Shown: positions 8,353-17,977, numbered from the stretch's first letter. The stretch is 64,000 bases of DNA from Nocardia salmonicida NBRC 13393 (GCF_001613085.1 NZ_BDBR01000010.1:62001-126000), one strand, 5' to 3'. Numbers and translations are program-made. The notes: generated from the letters alone by a model not told the origin.

Positions 8353-9957
8353 CTATTTGATTTGCTTGGTCAGAATCGGAACCAATCGATCGACAAGCTG
8401 CTGCTCTGATTTGTCGGACCAACTCCTGATAGCGGTGACTGTCGCTGGGTCGTCCACCACGATTACTGTCGCTGCGGACGAGGTAATGGCCGCAGGTAGT
8501 CCGAGCAGGCCGCCGCCGCCTGCTTTCGCATCACTCCGTACAGCGATGATGTACTCGTCGTTCTTGAACCTCGAAAATAGACTGTAGCGCTCGTCGCTCT
8601 TGACGATTCGCGGCGACGGCTCATCAGAGGCTTTGCTGAACGAAGGGCTGTACACCATGCCCAAGTCACCGAAGAAACTTGTCTGCGCGGTTGGGGACAG
8701 GTAAGTTGCCATGCTCAGTTCGAGCCCACTGCTGTCGGTGACGTCAACCATCACAAGGGTTTTCCCTGCGAAACCAGGGTTGGCAGCTCGTGCTCTGTCA
8801 ATCGGCCGGGAGTTGCCAGCGGTAGGCGTCGCCGAATTGAGAGCAGTCGGATCCTTGTCGTCCCCACGGTTCTGCACTGCAAAGACGCCGATAGCGACAG
8901 CTACCGCAACCGCAGCGATCGCCGCACCGATGACAAGCGGCTTGGACCGGCGCTTGGGTGCCGGACGTAGTGCGGTGTCGAACGGCTCAGCGGGGAAGTG
9001 GGGTGCCGCGGCGTGCGAACCGGTGGTGGGCGCAGCGTGATACCCGGTCGACGGATTCGGTTGAAATGTTTGAATCGGATATGTCGGGCTGGTGTTAGTC
9101 GACATCGGAGAGTGTCCGGGAATCAGCGCATTGGCTGCTGCATCAGTGAACTCACGGCAAGATCTGAAACGATCCGCCGGATTCTTAGCCATCGCCCTGG
9201 CGAACACGGCATCAATTGCTAGTGGGAGACCGATGTTCACCGACGTCGCGCTCGGCGGCGGCTCGTGCAGATGTCCCATCATCACCATGGCCGGCTGTGT
9301 GGCAGGGTAAGGATTCCGGCCGGTCAGGAGTTTGAAGAACGAACAAGCCAAGCTGTAGACGTCAGCACGATGATCCAGTCGTGCCCCCGAGAGTTGTTCC
9401 GGCGGTGCATAAGCGATAGTCGCCAGGAAACTTCCGGTCTGCGTGAGCTCAGTCGCGTCATCATTGGATTTGGCGACACCGAAGTCGGTAAGAAATATCC
9501 GCTCTTCCTCACCGTCAGGGCTGGACAGTAGGAAGTTCGCCGGTTTGACATCGCGATGGAGCAAGCCCTTTCGATGGGCGTAGTCCAGTCCCTTGCCTAC
9601 CTCGGAGATGATTCGTAGTGCCCGAAGGGGATTCATCGAATGAGGGTCACGCGCCATCTCGGCGGAGGCATCGGTTCCCTCGACATACTGCATGGCGATC
9701 CACAGTCGACCATCTTCTTCGCCGCGGTTGTACACCGAAACGATGTTGGGATGATCGAGGCCTGCAGCGAGATTCGCCTCGCGTTCGAACCTGGCACGGA
9801 ACTCTGCGTCACGTGACAGTTCGGGGCTCAAGATCTTGAGCGCGTCCATGCGTGGCAAACTAGGATGCTTGGCAAGATAGACGGAGCCCATGCCGCCGGC
9901 TCCGAGTATCCGTTCGATTCGGTATCCGCCGACGATGGTGCCAGGAGTCATCGCCAC
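8353..9957 (-). CDS. Receptor-type serine/threonine protein kinase
   Basis: A 534-aa PASTA-less Hanks-type kinase. The kinase domain covers about residues 12-275 with glycine loop GAGGMGSVY, Lys41 (ALKIL), catalytic HRD (134-136) and DVKPAN, DFG (158-160) and the activation segment LTQTGSFLATIAYAPPEQ, so it looks active. A Pro/Thr-rich juxtamembrane region leads to one membrane helix (341-360) and a ~170-residue extracytoplasmic domain that I do not recognise. GTG 9957 is chosen as the start (AGGAG nine bases upstream); the ATG at 9951 is an alternative. It is the last gene before the ESX-4 terminator and is transcribed in the same direction as the lipoprotein genes behind it. A second kinase at 32315 is clearly related. 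Confidence 0.93.
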   Translation of the reverse strand: MAMTPGTIVGGYRIERILGAGGMGSVYLAKHPSLPRMDALKILSPELSRDAEFRARFEREANLAAGLDHPNIVSVYNRGEEDGRLWIAMQYVEGTDASAEMARDPHSMNPLRALRIISEVGKGLDYAHRKGLLHRDVKPANFLLSSPDGEEERIFLTDFGVAKSNDDATELTQTGSFLATIAYAPPEQLSGARLDHRADVYSLACSFFKLLTGRNPYPATQPAMVMMGHLHEPPPSATSVNIGLPLAIDAVFARAMAKNPADRFRSCREFTDAAANALIPGHSPMSTNTSPTYPIQTFQPNPSTGYHAAPTTGSHAAAPHFPAEPFDTALRPAPKRRSKPLVIGAAIAAVAVAVAIGVFAVQNRGDDKDPTALNSATPTAGNSRPIDRARAANPGFAGKTLVMVDVTDSSGLELSMATYLSPTAQTSFFGDLGMVYSPSFSKASDEPSPRIVKSDERYSLFSRFKNDEYIIAVRSDAKAGGGGLLGLPAAITSSAATVIVVDDPATVTAIRSWSDKSEQQLVDRLVPILTKQIK

Positions 9958-10023
9958 CGTGATCGTCTCCTGTCCTGCGTCAGTAGTGCGTCTTCGTTCA
10001 TGTCGCTGGTCAGCACCATGCTC

Positions 10024-11250
10024 CTACTGACTGTTCGCGAGGAGAGCATACTGGGCTGCGGCTCGTTGATGCGCGTCGGTGAGCTGATCGCTTTCGACGG
10101 TAGCTACATACTGTCGGTAGGTGATGGCGCACCGGAAACGCTTCGTCTTGTAGTCGTCTTTCGGATTCTCACCGCATCGCGCCCCTGGCAGCACTGGCGG
10201 TGCCGTGGCGACGCTGGGGTAGTTCCGCTCCAGGATTTGTGATACCAACATGCTGGCCCCTGCGGCATCACGGGCGCGATACAACATGTTCGCACTCGAC
10301 ATGGAGGATGATTTGGAGTACCGATCGACTCCGGCTTCGGACATCACAGTTTTCCAGTGGTCCTGCGGACCGACGTTGTGCAGGAAACCCCGGATCGTAA
10401 AGGCTGCTTGATCACCGATATTCGGGGAGCCGAATCCATCCGGATTAAGAGTGCGGCGCAACATCTGATCAGGGTCGTCCGGTAGGAACAGCATCTCAGT
10501 AGGGGTGAGTGCGGGAATCTGATCCAGAAGTGGTAGCTGCGCAGCATAGGCCTTCTGCGCGAGGTCGGTGAGGTCATCGAGCTTGGCCTCGGAGGTGCCC
10601 ATGTACAGACTGACTACATAGCGGCCGTAGGCGAGTGTTGATCCGATAGTGGGTACTCCCGGCCGCCAATGTGAATGTGCTGTCGGGTATTTTGGCAGAT
10701 TTACTCGCTGATTGGCGTCAGCGGCTACGGCGAAATCGGTTTCGTCGATTTCAGCAGCGGCACGCGTCGCATGTTCTTCATCTGGAAATTGCATCACGAC
10801 GACCGTGGTGAACTTCGATCCGGGAGGCGCCTTACCTGTTTCATCGGCTGCTTTGTCGCTGGCTCCGGCGCCCACTCCGAACATCATCTTGTTCCGCTCT
10901 AGCACCGGTTTGTTGGCGTTCGCGAGAACTTTGGTGGCTTTTTCGGCGTCGAGGAAGGGCAATGATCCCGTACCATGCTTAATGCTGGGATCAATGTCAG
11001 GCCCGATGACTACATGATCGGTGAGTCGCATCAGCGCGAGATTAGAGGCACCGGCTAGATCATTATGGTAGTCGTAACGCATATCCAGTGGGGTGGTGGC
11101 CTTAGCGTACGACCCGGTGTCCAGGGTGCGAACATCAATTTCGCCGGGTAGCCCGGCAGCGGTTGTGGATGAGCCACATCCTGTGGCGGCGAGTGCGGCG
11201 ACCAACGTAGCCGCGATGCATCCGAACACGCGGATTCTTGACGAAGGCAT
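10024..11250 (-). CDS. Lipoprotein paralogue 1 of 5
   Basis: A 408-aa predicted lipoprotein with a signal peptide ending in the lipobox LAATGC. The mature protein begins PGEIDVRTLDTGSY, a motif shared by all five lipoproteins here, has a central FPDEEHATRAAAEI / HSHWRPGVPTIGS section, a Cys pair near the C-terminus (ARCGEN ... RFRCAITY) and the end DAHQRAAAQYALLANS. ATG 11250 is preferred (AAGGA 7 bases upstream); ATG 11277, overlapping the previous stop, would add 9 residues. I recall related proteins in Nocardia and mycobacteria under a DUF7373-type label, without known function. It is co-directional with paralogue 2 only 26 bp upstream. GC is lower than in paralogues 3-5. Confidence 0.88.
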   Translation of the reverse strand: MPSSRIRVFGCIAATLVAALAATGCGSSTTAAGLPGEIDVRTLDTGSYAKATTPLDMRYDYHNDLAGASNLALMRLTDHVVIGPDIDPSIKHGTGSLPFLDAEKATKVLANANKPVLERNKMMFGVGAGASDKAADETGKAPPGSKFTTVVVMQFPDEEHATRAAAEIDETDFAVAADANQRVNLPKYPTAHSHWRPGVPTIGSTLAYGRYVVSLYMGTSEAKLDDLTDLAQKAYAAQLPLLDQIPALTPTEMLFLPDDPDQMLRRTLNPDGFGSPNIGDQAAFTIRGFLHNVGPQDHWKTVMSEAGVDRYSKSSSMSSANMLYRARDAAGASMLVSQILERNYPSVATAPPVLPGARCGENPKDDYKTKRFRCAITYRQYVATVESDQLTDAHQRAAAQYALLANSQ

Positions 11251-11276
11251 CGACGATCCTTGGTTTTTGTTATGCA

Positions 11277-12515
11277 TCACTTGCTCTTCGCGAGGATCGT
11301 GTACTGTGCCGAGATCCGCTGATGCACATCGGTCAGCTGGGTAGCGGCCACTTGGGTGGCGTATCGGCCGTACGAAACGCTGCAGTAGTACTTTGTGGCG
11401 AACTTTTCGGGTCCGACATATTCCAGGCACTGTGCCATCGGCAGATTGCTGGGCGTGGGAGCCGTGCGGAGGAACTTGGACGGCTCCCCGTAAAAATCCG
11501 AAATCTTTGCGGCAGCATCGTCATCTTTTGCCCTGAAGACAAAGTTCCCCGACCAGGAAACTCTGTCTACGCCAGTTTCCTCGAACAATATGGCCATCTT
11601 ATCGGTGTCGCCTAGGAGTTGGAGTCCACCGTGGCGGTCGTATACGCCGGGGATTCCGCGCTGATTCTCGTCCGCGGTGACGGTTGGCATCGCTCGACCG
11701 AGCATGCCATCCATATCTACGTCGAGATCCATCACTTTTTCAGGAGCGGTCGGGGTATACCGTTGGAGGGCTGGTGCAATCTTATTGATGCTATTCTGCA
11801 CCCTCGATATGAGCTTTGCCTCATCTGAAGTTTTCAATGTGCTCATCACGCTATCGTAAACGTATGTGAAGATCACAAATCTTCCGACGGATTTCCATGA
11901 CCTGATCTGACCGGGCCATTTTGGGCTGACCTGTGCACGCACATTTGTGAGGCTTCCGAAATTGTCCCCAACCGCAGCAGGCCTTGTGTCTGGATCGGTC
12001 GCAGCTTCTTCGGTGGCAAGTATGTCAACGGCAGCGCGTGCATCCTCGTCGGTATTGAATAGCATAACGACATTGTCGAGCTCGTAAGCCAGGCTGGGTT
12101 CCTGATTTGATCGTGCAGTGGTCACGAATCCTGACATGAATCCTTTAGCGAATTCGTTCAGTTTCTTCGGGTCTGCGTTCATGCGTGATGTGATGGCGGA
12201 TGATTCGAAATCTGCAAATATGCGTATTGCACCACTCATGGCGGGAGGTGCAAAGGTGGCTTCGGGTTCGATTTCCATCGGCAGGGGGATGTGATTTCCG
12301 AGCCGGGTCGCTTCGACAGCGTGTGCCATGTCGAGGTTCTTCGGCTTGCCGAAGACCTTCGGTTCGGTTTGGAGATTCCCAACGTCGAGTTTGGTCAGGT
12401 CGACCGACTGTGAGCCCGGTGACCCACCCGCGTCGGGCTCAGATCCGCACCCGGTGGTCACCGCGATCGCCGCCGCGAGGCCGACCGCGAACAGCGTCGA
12501 ACTCGTTCTCCTCAT
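11277..12515 (-). CDS. Lipoprotein paralogue 2 of 5
   Basis: A 412-aa predicted lipoprotein (lipobox VTTGC, residues about 19-23). It carries the shared signatures DLTKLDVGN near the mature N-terminus, FNTDEDARAAVDIL in the middle, the C-terminal Cys pair (AQCLEY ... KYYCSVSY) and the end DVHQRISAQYTILAKSK. GGAGGGG lies about 6 bases before the ATG. It looks closest to paralogue 4 (DGMLGRAMPTV versus EGMLGRTAPRV), so the array may alternate two subtypes. The 264 bp upstream are non-coding and should hold its promoter. By hand count, 60-base lines inside this gene are near 47% GC. Confidence 0.88.
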   Translation of the reverse strand: MRRTSSTLFAVGLAAAIAVTTGCGSEPDAGGSPGSQSVDLTKLDVGNLQTEPKVFGKPKNLDMAHAVEATRLGNHIPLPMEIEPEATFAPPAMSGAIRIFADFESSAITSRMNADPKKLNEFAKGFMSGFVTTARSNQEPSLAYELDNVVMLFNTDEDARAAVDILATEEAATDPDTRPAAVGDNFGSLTNVRAQVSPKWPGQIRSWKSVGRFVIFTYVYDSVMSTLKTSDEAKLISRVQNSINKIAPALQRYTPTAPEKVMDLDVDMDGMLGRAMPTVTADENQRGIPGVYDRHGGLQLLGDTDKMAILFEETGVDRVSWSGNFVFRAKDDDAAAKISDFYGEPSKFLRTAPTPSNLPMAQCLEYVGPEKFATKYYCSVSYGRYATQVAATQLTDVHQRISAQYTILAKSK

Positions 12516-12779
12516 GTGATTCCCCTCCGTCGTGAGGCGACCCGCGTCCTGCCCAGCGGGCGCCGCGCATTGGTACTCGCCTTGTTCCAGCGGCCCAATC
12601 GCTGGGGAGAAGATAGCATTTGCACCGACCTGTGTGCTCGGTGCTCACCGTCCCGGGAACCTGAGCTGCGGCGGCTGCGGGGTCGGCTCACCTGCCTCGG
12701 CTTCGAACGGCGGTGCTCAGGCGTAAATCTGTCTGCGGCGCAGCTCAATCGGTGCACGGCCGAGGTGCGAGCGCGGCTG
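12516..12779. other. Non-coding gap between lipoprotein paralogues 2 and 3
   Basis: No supported gene. It separates the lower-GC paralogues 1-2 from the high-GC paralogues 3-5 and must contain the promoter for paralogue 2. On the minus strand GCTATCTTC near 12610-12620 is a possible -10 region, but no convincing -35 was found. Confidence 0.4.
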
Positions 12780-14009
12780 TCAGCTGTTGGCGAATAGTGC
12801 ATATTGCGCGGCCGCACGTTGATGGGCGTCCAAAAGCTGGTTGCCGCTCACTATTCCGACGTATTCGTTGTAGGCGAGGATGCAGCTGAAGCGTTTCGAC
12901 GCGCCTGGGCGTTTGTTGTCTACGCAGGCTGAATCGGGGAGGTTCGGTGGGTTGGCGGCTTCGCCTTCTACCTGCCAGGGGAACATTTTCTCGGTGACCG
13001 CGCGGCGGGCGGTTTCCGCATCGGGGGTGCGGATGCCGATCGAGCCCCAGGACAGGGCCACCTGCTGGGCGCTCATCTTGGTGAGCTGCTCGTCGATGTA
13101 GTGGCGATCGGTGGGGAGCTGGTCGCCGGAGTAGTGCAGGATGCCGTGTTTGCCGGTGACCAGGTAGTAGCCGGAGCCCTCGGGGTTGGCCAGTTGGTCC
13201 GGGTTGAGGGTCCGCATCAGGAGGTGGTCGGGGTCCCAGGGCAGGTCCATGACCTGTTCGTCGGTCAGCGGGGTGGTTTCGGCGAGTGCCTCGATCTGCT
13301 CGGTATAGGCGGTTGAAGCGAGGGCGGTGAGCGCTTGTTGGTCGGGGGTGGCCACCGACAGCAGGAAGGCGATCACATAGGGACCGTGGGGGAGGACGGT
13401 GCGCAGGAAGGGGGAGTCCGGACGCCAATGTGACAGGGCCGCAGGGTGTCCGGCGATCGCGACCGGCTGGTTGCGACCCTCCTGCATACCGAAGTCTGTG
13501 TCGTAGAACTCTTTCGCTGCGGCGGCCGCGCGCTCGGCATCGGGGAACTGGAGCACCATGGTGGTGGCGGTGAGCCTGTTGTCGGCCTTCTTCGTCGGCC
13601 AGCCGCCGTAGGTCTCGACGCGTGAATCCTTCGAGGCGCCACTGGATTCGAAGCCGTACAGCATCTTGTACTTCTTCGCGATGGCCGACATCGCGGGCTC
13701 GTCGCCGAGAGCAGAGGGCATCACGCCGGCGGAGACGGTGGTCGCGCGTTTGCCGTAGGTCATCTGGGCGTCGATGTCGCGGGAGTTGATCACGTAGTCG
13801 GCGATCCGCATCGCCGCTACCTCGTACATCTCGTAGAACGGCGGGATGGGATCGTCGTCGTGGGCGTTGATCGGCTCGGTGGGGTACGAACCGACGTCGA
13901 GGGTTCGGACATCGATCTCGCCGGGCAGCGCCTGACCGGACAGAGTGGATCCGCAGGCAGTCAGCAAGAGAGTCAGGGTGGCCGCGAGCGCGGCGTAGTG
14001 GATTCTCAT
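12780..14009 (-). CDS. Lipoprotein paralogue 3 of 5
   Basis: A 409-aa predicted lipoprotein. ATG 14009 overlaps the stop of paralogue 4 (ATGA) and gives a signal peptide with lipobox LLTAC, followed by PGEIDVRTLDVGSYPTEP. The central LQFPDAERAAAAAKEF / LSHWRPDSPF section, the C-terminal Cys pair (SACVDN ... RFSCILAY) and the end DAHQRAAAQYALFANS match the family. It is most similar to paralogue 1 (same GEIDVRTLD motif, MDLPWDPDHLLMRTLNPD versus LFLPDDPDQMLRRTLNPD). Predicted to be exported and anchored to the outer face of the cytoplasmic membrane or cell wall. Function unknown. Confidence 0.9.
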   Translation of the reverse strand: MRIHYAALAATLTLLLTACGSTLSGQALPGEIDVRTLDVGSYPTEPINAHDDDPIPPFYEMYEVAAMRIADYVINSRDIDAQMTYGKRATTVSAGVMPSALGDEPAMSAIAKKYKMLYGFESSGASKDSRVETYGGWPTKKADNRLTATTMVLQFPDAERAAAAAKEFYDTDFGMQEGRNQPVAIAGHPAALSHWRPDSPFLRTVLPHGPYVIAFLLSVATPDQQALTALASTAYTEQIEALAETTPLTDEQVMDLPWDPDHLLMRTLNPDQLANPEGSGYYLVTGKHGILHYSGDQLPTDRHYIDEQLTKMSAQQVALSWGSIGIRTPDAETARRAVTEKMFPWQVEGEAANPPNLPDSACVDNKRPGASKRFSCILAYNEYVGIVSGNQLLDAHQRAAAQYALFANS

Positions 14010-15199
14010 TTCGCGTTCACCAACAGGGCGTACTGGGCCGAGATTCGCTGCTGGGCGTCGAGGAGTTGGTTCGACCAGACGTAGGCGGCGTAGCGGTCGT
14101 AGGACACCGCGCAATAGAAGCGGATCGCTATTCGTTGCTGCCTGCCGATGTATTCCTTGCACTTGGCGCTCGGCAGGTTCTTCGGTGGGGCGGAGGCGGT
14201 GAATTTGCGGGTGAGGCCGCCGAGTTCGTCGCGGACACCCTGGGCGCCCGCGATATCGCGGGCCCGGTAGACCTCGGCGCCGTCGTTGGCGTAGAGGTCG
14301 ATGCCGAAGTCGTCGATCATCTTCGTGGTGCTCACCGGGTCGGAGAGGAAGTGGCGGGCGGTACGGCCCGCGTAGACGCCGGGTGGGTTGATCCAGGAAT
14401 CCTCGCGGACGCGGGGTGCGGTACGGCCGAGCATGCCCTCGCGGTCGCGCTGCAGGGTCATCAGTTCGGTGCTGGGGGTGGGGGTGAACTTCGCGACGGA
14501 GGGGACGATTGTGTCGAGGCTCTTGCGGGTCAGATCGAGCAGGACCTGCTTGTCGACCTTCTCCAGGTAGATCTTCAGGTAGTCGTAGAACCAGGTGTAG
14601 ATCACCAGATGGCCGGTGGCGAACCAGGATCCGATCGATTGCTGGTCGGGCTGCCAGTGTGCGGTCGCCGCGGGGTAGCCGGGGATCTCGATGCGCTGAT
14701 TGTTCGTGGCGTAGCCGAAATCGAGCTTCTCCAGCTCGGCGGCGGCGGTGGCGGCCCGCTGCGCGTCGGGGAAGATCATGACCGCGTTCACCATGTCGAG
14801 GCCCATATTCTTGGGCTCGGTCTCTGCCGAGCTCACGAATCCGCCGACGAAATCAGGCGCGACCTCGGCGAACCGGTCGACAGCCATGATCTTGCCGAGC
14901 GCGGCTTCGGCGTCGAGGAAGACCGACGCGATCGTGGGGTTGGTGTGGATGAATCGGGGATCGATGTCGGCCGGTGCCGGCACGAAGTCGCCGAGGCGTT
15001 CGGCCTCGATGAAGCGGCCCTGGTCCAGGTTCGAGACCACCCCGACCTGGCGGGGTTGGGTCGGGTAGTTGCCGACATCGAGAGTGGCGAGGTCGACGGG
15101 GGCGTCGGTGGCGGCGACTTCGTCGGGGCCACCGCAGGCCGCGACGACAGTGGTCAGCAATGCGGTCGCCAGGGCACAGACGACTTTCGTGGCTCGCAA
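14006..15199 (-). CDS. Lipoprotein paralogue 4 of 5
   Basis: A 397-aa predicted lipoprotein starting at TTG 15199, chosen because GGGGAGGA lies about 6 bases upstream and the frame gives a proper signal peptide with lipobox VVAAC. Shared motifs are DLATLDVGNYPTQP, IFPDAQRAATAAAEL, TAHWQPDQQSIGS, the Cys pair (AKCKEY ... RFYCAVSY) and DAQQRISAQYALLVNAK. It is translationally coupled to paralogue 3 by a 4-bp overlap; the coupled pair 4-3 repeats the subtype order seen in pair 2-1, which suggests duplication of a two-gene unit. Confidence 0.9.
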   Translation of the reverse strand: MRATKVVCALATALLTTVVAACGGPDEVAATDAPVDLATLDVGNYPTQPRQVGVVSNLDQGRFIEAERLGDFVPAPADIDPRFIHTNPTIASVFLDAEAALGKIMAVDRFAEVAPDFVGGFVSSAETEPKNMGLDMVNAVMIFPDAQRAATAAAELEKLDFGYATNNQRIEIPGYPAATAHWQPDQQSIGSWFATGHLVIYTWFYDYLKIYLEKVDKQVLLDLTRKSLDTIVPSVAKFTPTPSTELMTLQRDREGMLGRTAPRVREDSWINPPGVYAGRTARHFLSDPVSTTKMIDDFGIDLYANDGAEVYRARDIAGAQGVRDELGGLTRKFTASAPPKNLPSAKCKEYIGRQQRIAIRFYCAVSYDRYAAYVWSNQLLDAQQRISAQYALLVNAK

Positions 15200-15270
15200 C
15201 TCATTCCTCCCCGAAACGATTGTCGGCGGAATCCTACGTCACCGACTTCGAGGAATGGGGCCGAGCCAAC

Positions 15271-16470
15271 TCACAAGCTATTGGCCAGCAGGGCGTACTG
15301 GGCGGTGATCTTCTGGCGGACTTCGGGTTCACCGTCGGCGCTGACCATGGCCAGATAGCGCTTGTAGGCGACGTAGCAGCGGTAGACGTAGTCGTCTTCT
15401 TTGTTGCCGTTGTCGTTGAGCTTCAGGCAGGTCGCGGTGGGGACGTCGGCGGGGGCGGTGATCGGGTCGTAGTGGCCCGCTGAATCGATGAGTCCCCGCA
15501 TGAGCGATTGTCCTGCGGACTGGTCGCGTACCAGGGTGACGGCGCCGCCCTCGACGACCGCGTGGGCTTCGACCCCGGTCGCGGTGATGAGGTTCTGGCG
15601 GGCGGTGAGGTCGGCGGCCTTGTTGATGAGGTGTTCGGGGGCGTAGGAGGCGAAGGAGTACTGGCCGGGGTGCATCGCCGACCGGTCGTCGACTACGGCG
15701 CGGGCCAGTAGCCCGGCGGGGTCGACGGGCAGGTCGGCGATCTTCTCGGCGGGGGTGGGGTCGAACTCGGCGAGCTGGGCGAGTTCGGCGGCGAGGTTCT
15801 TGTCGATCCAGGACGTGAGGTCGGTCGCGTCGGCGCGGGGGCGCTGGATGAACAGGGAGATCACGAATTCCTTGTGGGCGAGGAACGCGCCGATGGTGGG
15901 AACGCCGGGGCGCCAATGGAGGTAGGCGTCGGGGTATTTGGTGGAGGTGAGTTTGCGGTTGTCAGGGGAGACCGCCAGGTCGACCTCCTCGAGTTCGCGC
16001 GCGGCGAGGGTGGCGGCGGACGCGGTGGGGAAACGCAACAGGGCCGTGGTCAGGGCGGTCGCATCGGGACCGGGGCGGGTCTTGCCGTCTGGATCGGCCT
16101 TGTCGGCGCCGAGCGCGACATAGCCGGTCACGAATTTGCGGTTCTCCAGAACAGGTTTGGAGACATTCGCGATGAAATCCAGCGCGCCTTCGATATCGGG
16201 GATGACCACGCCGCCGCGCCCGTGCGACAGCGAGGGATCGATGCGCAGTGCGGGCACCACGGCCGCCGACATCCGCGCACCCTCGACGATCGCGCCTCGG
16301 TTGCCCGCGGTGTCGGTGTAGATGTGCCGGTCGGTGGCGAAGGTCCCGGTCTCCAGGCCACGCACATCGGGCTCACCGGCGACCGCCGTGCCGCTGACCG
16401 AGCAGCCGGTGAGGGCGATCAGGGCGCCACACAAGGCGAGCGCGATGCGAAATTTGGTCGAACCGATCAT
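15271..16470 (-). CDS. Lipoprotein paralogue 5 of 5
   Basis: A 399-aa predicted lipoprotein, the most divergent copy. ATG 16470 has GAGGGG upstream (a GTG three bases earlier is possible) and gives a signal peptide with lipobox ALTGC. The motif GEPDVRGLETGTFAT replaces the usual DVRTLDVGSYPT; RFPTASAATLAARELEEVDL, YLHWRPGVPTIGA, the Cys pair (ATCLKL ... VYRCYVAY) and EVRQKITAQYALLANSL are recognisable. First gene of the lipoprotein array. A divergent FHA-domain gene starts 166 bp away, so the intergenic region likely drives both. Confidence 0.9.
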   Translation of the reverse strand: MIGSTKFRIALALCGALIALTGCSVSGTAVAGEPDVRGLETGTFATDRHIYTDTAGNRGAIVEGARMSAAVVPALRIDPSLSHGRGGVVIPDIEGALDFIANVSKPVLENRKFVTGYVALGADKADPDGKTRPGPDATALTTALLRFPTASAATLAARELEEVDLAVSPDNRKLTSTKYPDAYLHWRPGVPTIGAFLAHKEFVISLFIQRPRADATDLTSWIDKNLAAELAQLAEFDPTPAEKIADLPVDPAGLLARAVVDDRSAMHPGQYSFASYAPEHLINKAADLTARQNLITATGVEAHAVVEGGAVTLVRDQSAGQSLMRGLIDSAGHYDPITAPADVPTATCLKLNDNGNKEDDYVYRCYVAYKRYLAMVSADGEPEVRQKITAQYALLANSL

Positions 16471-16635
16471 CACAAGCCCCTCGATGTCCGCTGCGAGGTG
16501 CGTACCTCCGCCATCGCTACTCGGTATGAAGTTACCGGACCGAACCCGCCCAGGGGGACCGATGTGGGGTGCTTGCCATACTCTGGATGACATGGCGACC
16601 CCCCTGCTGTGCAGTTCCGGTAGAGGCCGATACCT

Positions 16636-17946
16636 GTGAGGGATCGGCAGGTCGAAGTGGTGCTCGGAAGTCACGCGGTCGCGCGGGTCGCGGGTGCGGT
16701 GATCGTGGTCGCGCATCGCGGGCAGGGCAAGCTCACACCCGGTGATACCGCCGCGATCGCGCTGGAATCGCTGGCGGAGTTGGTGCGTGACGCGCACGAG
16801 CAAGCGCCGTCAGGGCCGGGTTCGGTGGTGGCGCGTGAGGCGACTCGGTGGCTGATGAAATACGCCGAGCAGATCTCGCCGGGTGTGCCGATCGATTTCG
16901 GGGTGCTCTCCGCCGCCGACAACGGGGGCGTGGCGATCTTCCTGCACGGCTCGGTGACTGCCGTTCTCGCCGATGATCGGGGTCCGGAGTACTACCGCGG
17001 TAGCGATGCGGCGTTCACCGTCGATCGGGTGGCCTCGGAGCCGGCGAAGGCGGTCGCGCTGTTCGTCGACGATGCCAAGGGCCGCATTCCGGATCTGCCG
17101 CCGGAACGCGGAATCGGTTGGCTCGTCGAAGGAATCGCGCAGGCGGGCGGGGCCGTGATGTGGTCCAACGATGTGCGCAGTCGCGTGCGGGCCGCCGAAC
17201 CCGTGGGGCAAACACGCAGGCCGCCACCGGCTACCGCGCGCATCGATCGGGAACCGCGTGCGGCGCAATCGGATCCGCGACCCAGCGAGCCGCCCGCGAC
17301 CGGGATGCAGCCCGCGACGTCGCTGATGGACGCAGTCACCGGCACGGTGGACACCCCGATCGTCGACCCGCACAATGCCGAAACCCGGCTCTCCGGAACC
17401 AATCCCGCACCCGAACCCGACCCCGACCTGCAGCGCAGGCTCGAGGCCACGGCCAAGTCGACGGTGCTGACCGTGAAGGTGATGGGGTTCAAGTGCGCGC
17501 GTGCGCATCCCAGCGATCCCCGCTCGGCGTTCTGCACGGTGTGCGGCATGCCGGTCGACCAGACCCAGGCGCTCGCCGAGATGGTCCGCCCGCCGCTGGG
17601 CATGCTCGTGCTCGACGACGGCATGACCTATCTGATGGCCGCCGACGCGGTGATCGGGCGTGACCCGGAGCACTCCGACGCGGCTCAGCGCGGACTCATC
17701 CCGCTGCGTATCGACGACACCTCCGGTGGCATGTCGCGCGCGCATGCCGAAGTGCACCTGGTGAATTGGGACGTGCAACTCATCGATCGCGGCTCCACCA
17801 ACGGAACTCGCAGCCGGCACCCCGGCTACCGCGACTGGGTCCGGCTCACACCGAATCAACCGATGGTGCTCGTCCCCGGCACCGAGGTGATGATCGGCAA
17901 CCGGGTATTGCGCTACGAACCGGCCGCACCGCCGCCATTCGGCTGA
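16636..17946 (+). CDS. FHA-domain protein with zinc-ribbon-like motif
   Basis: A 436-aa soluble protein starting at GTG 16636. Residues 1-180 form a domain I do not recognise (VVLGSHAVARVAGAVIVVAH onward). A Pro-rich linker follows, then a small Cys motif near 285 (KCARAHPSD ... FCTVCG) that could bind zinc, and a C-terminal FHA domain at about 325-432 with the phosphothreonine-binding signatures IGRDPE, SRAHAEV and DRGSTNGT. FHA domains bind phosphothreonine on partner proteins, so the nearby kinase at 8353 is a plausible writer. It is divergent from the lipoprotein array and convergent with the metallopeptidase gene. Confidence 0.85.
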   Translation: MRDRQVEVVLGSHAVARVAGAVIVVAHRGQGKLTPGDTAAIALESLAELVRDAHEQAPSGPGSVVAREATRWLMKYAEQISPGVPIDFGVLSAADNGGVAIFLHGSVTAVLADDRGPEYYRGSDAAFTVDRVASEPAKAVALFVDDAKGRIPDLPPERGIGWLVEGIAQAGGAVMWSNDVRSRVRAAEPVGQTRRPPPATARIDREPRAAQSDPRPSEPPATGMQPATSLMDAVTGTVDTPIVDPHNAETRLSGTNPAPEPDPDLQRRLEATAKSTVLTVKVMGFKCARAHPSDPRSAFCTVCGMPVDQTQALAEMVRPPLGMLVLDDGMTYLMAADAVIGRDPEHSDAAQRGLIPLRIDDTSGGMSRAHAEVHLVNWDVQLIDRGSTNGTRSRHPGYRDWVRLTPNQPMVLVPGTEVMIGNRVLRYEPAAPPPFG

Positions 17947-17977
17947 CAAGCCCTTCGCCGATCGCACTCCCAGCCCC

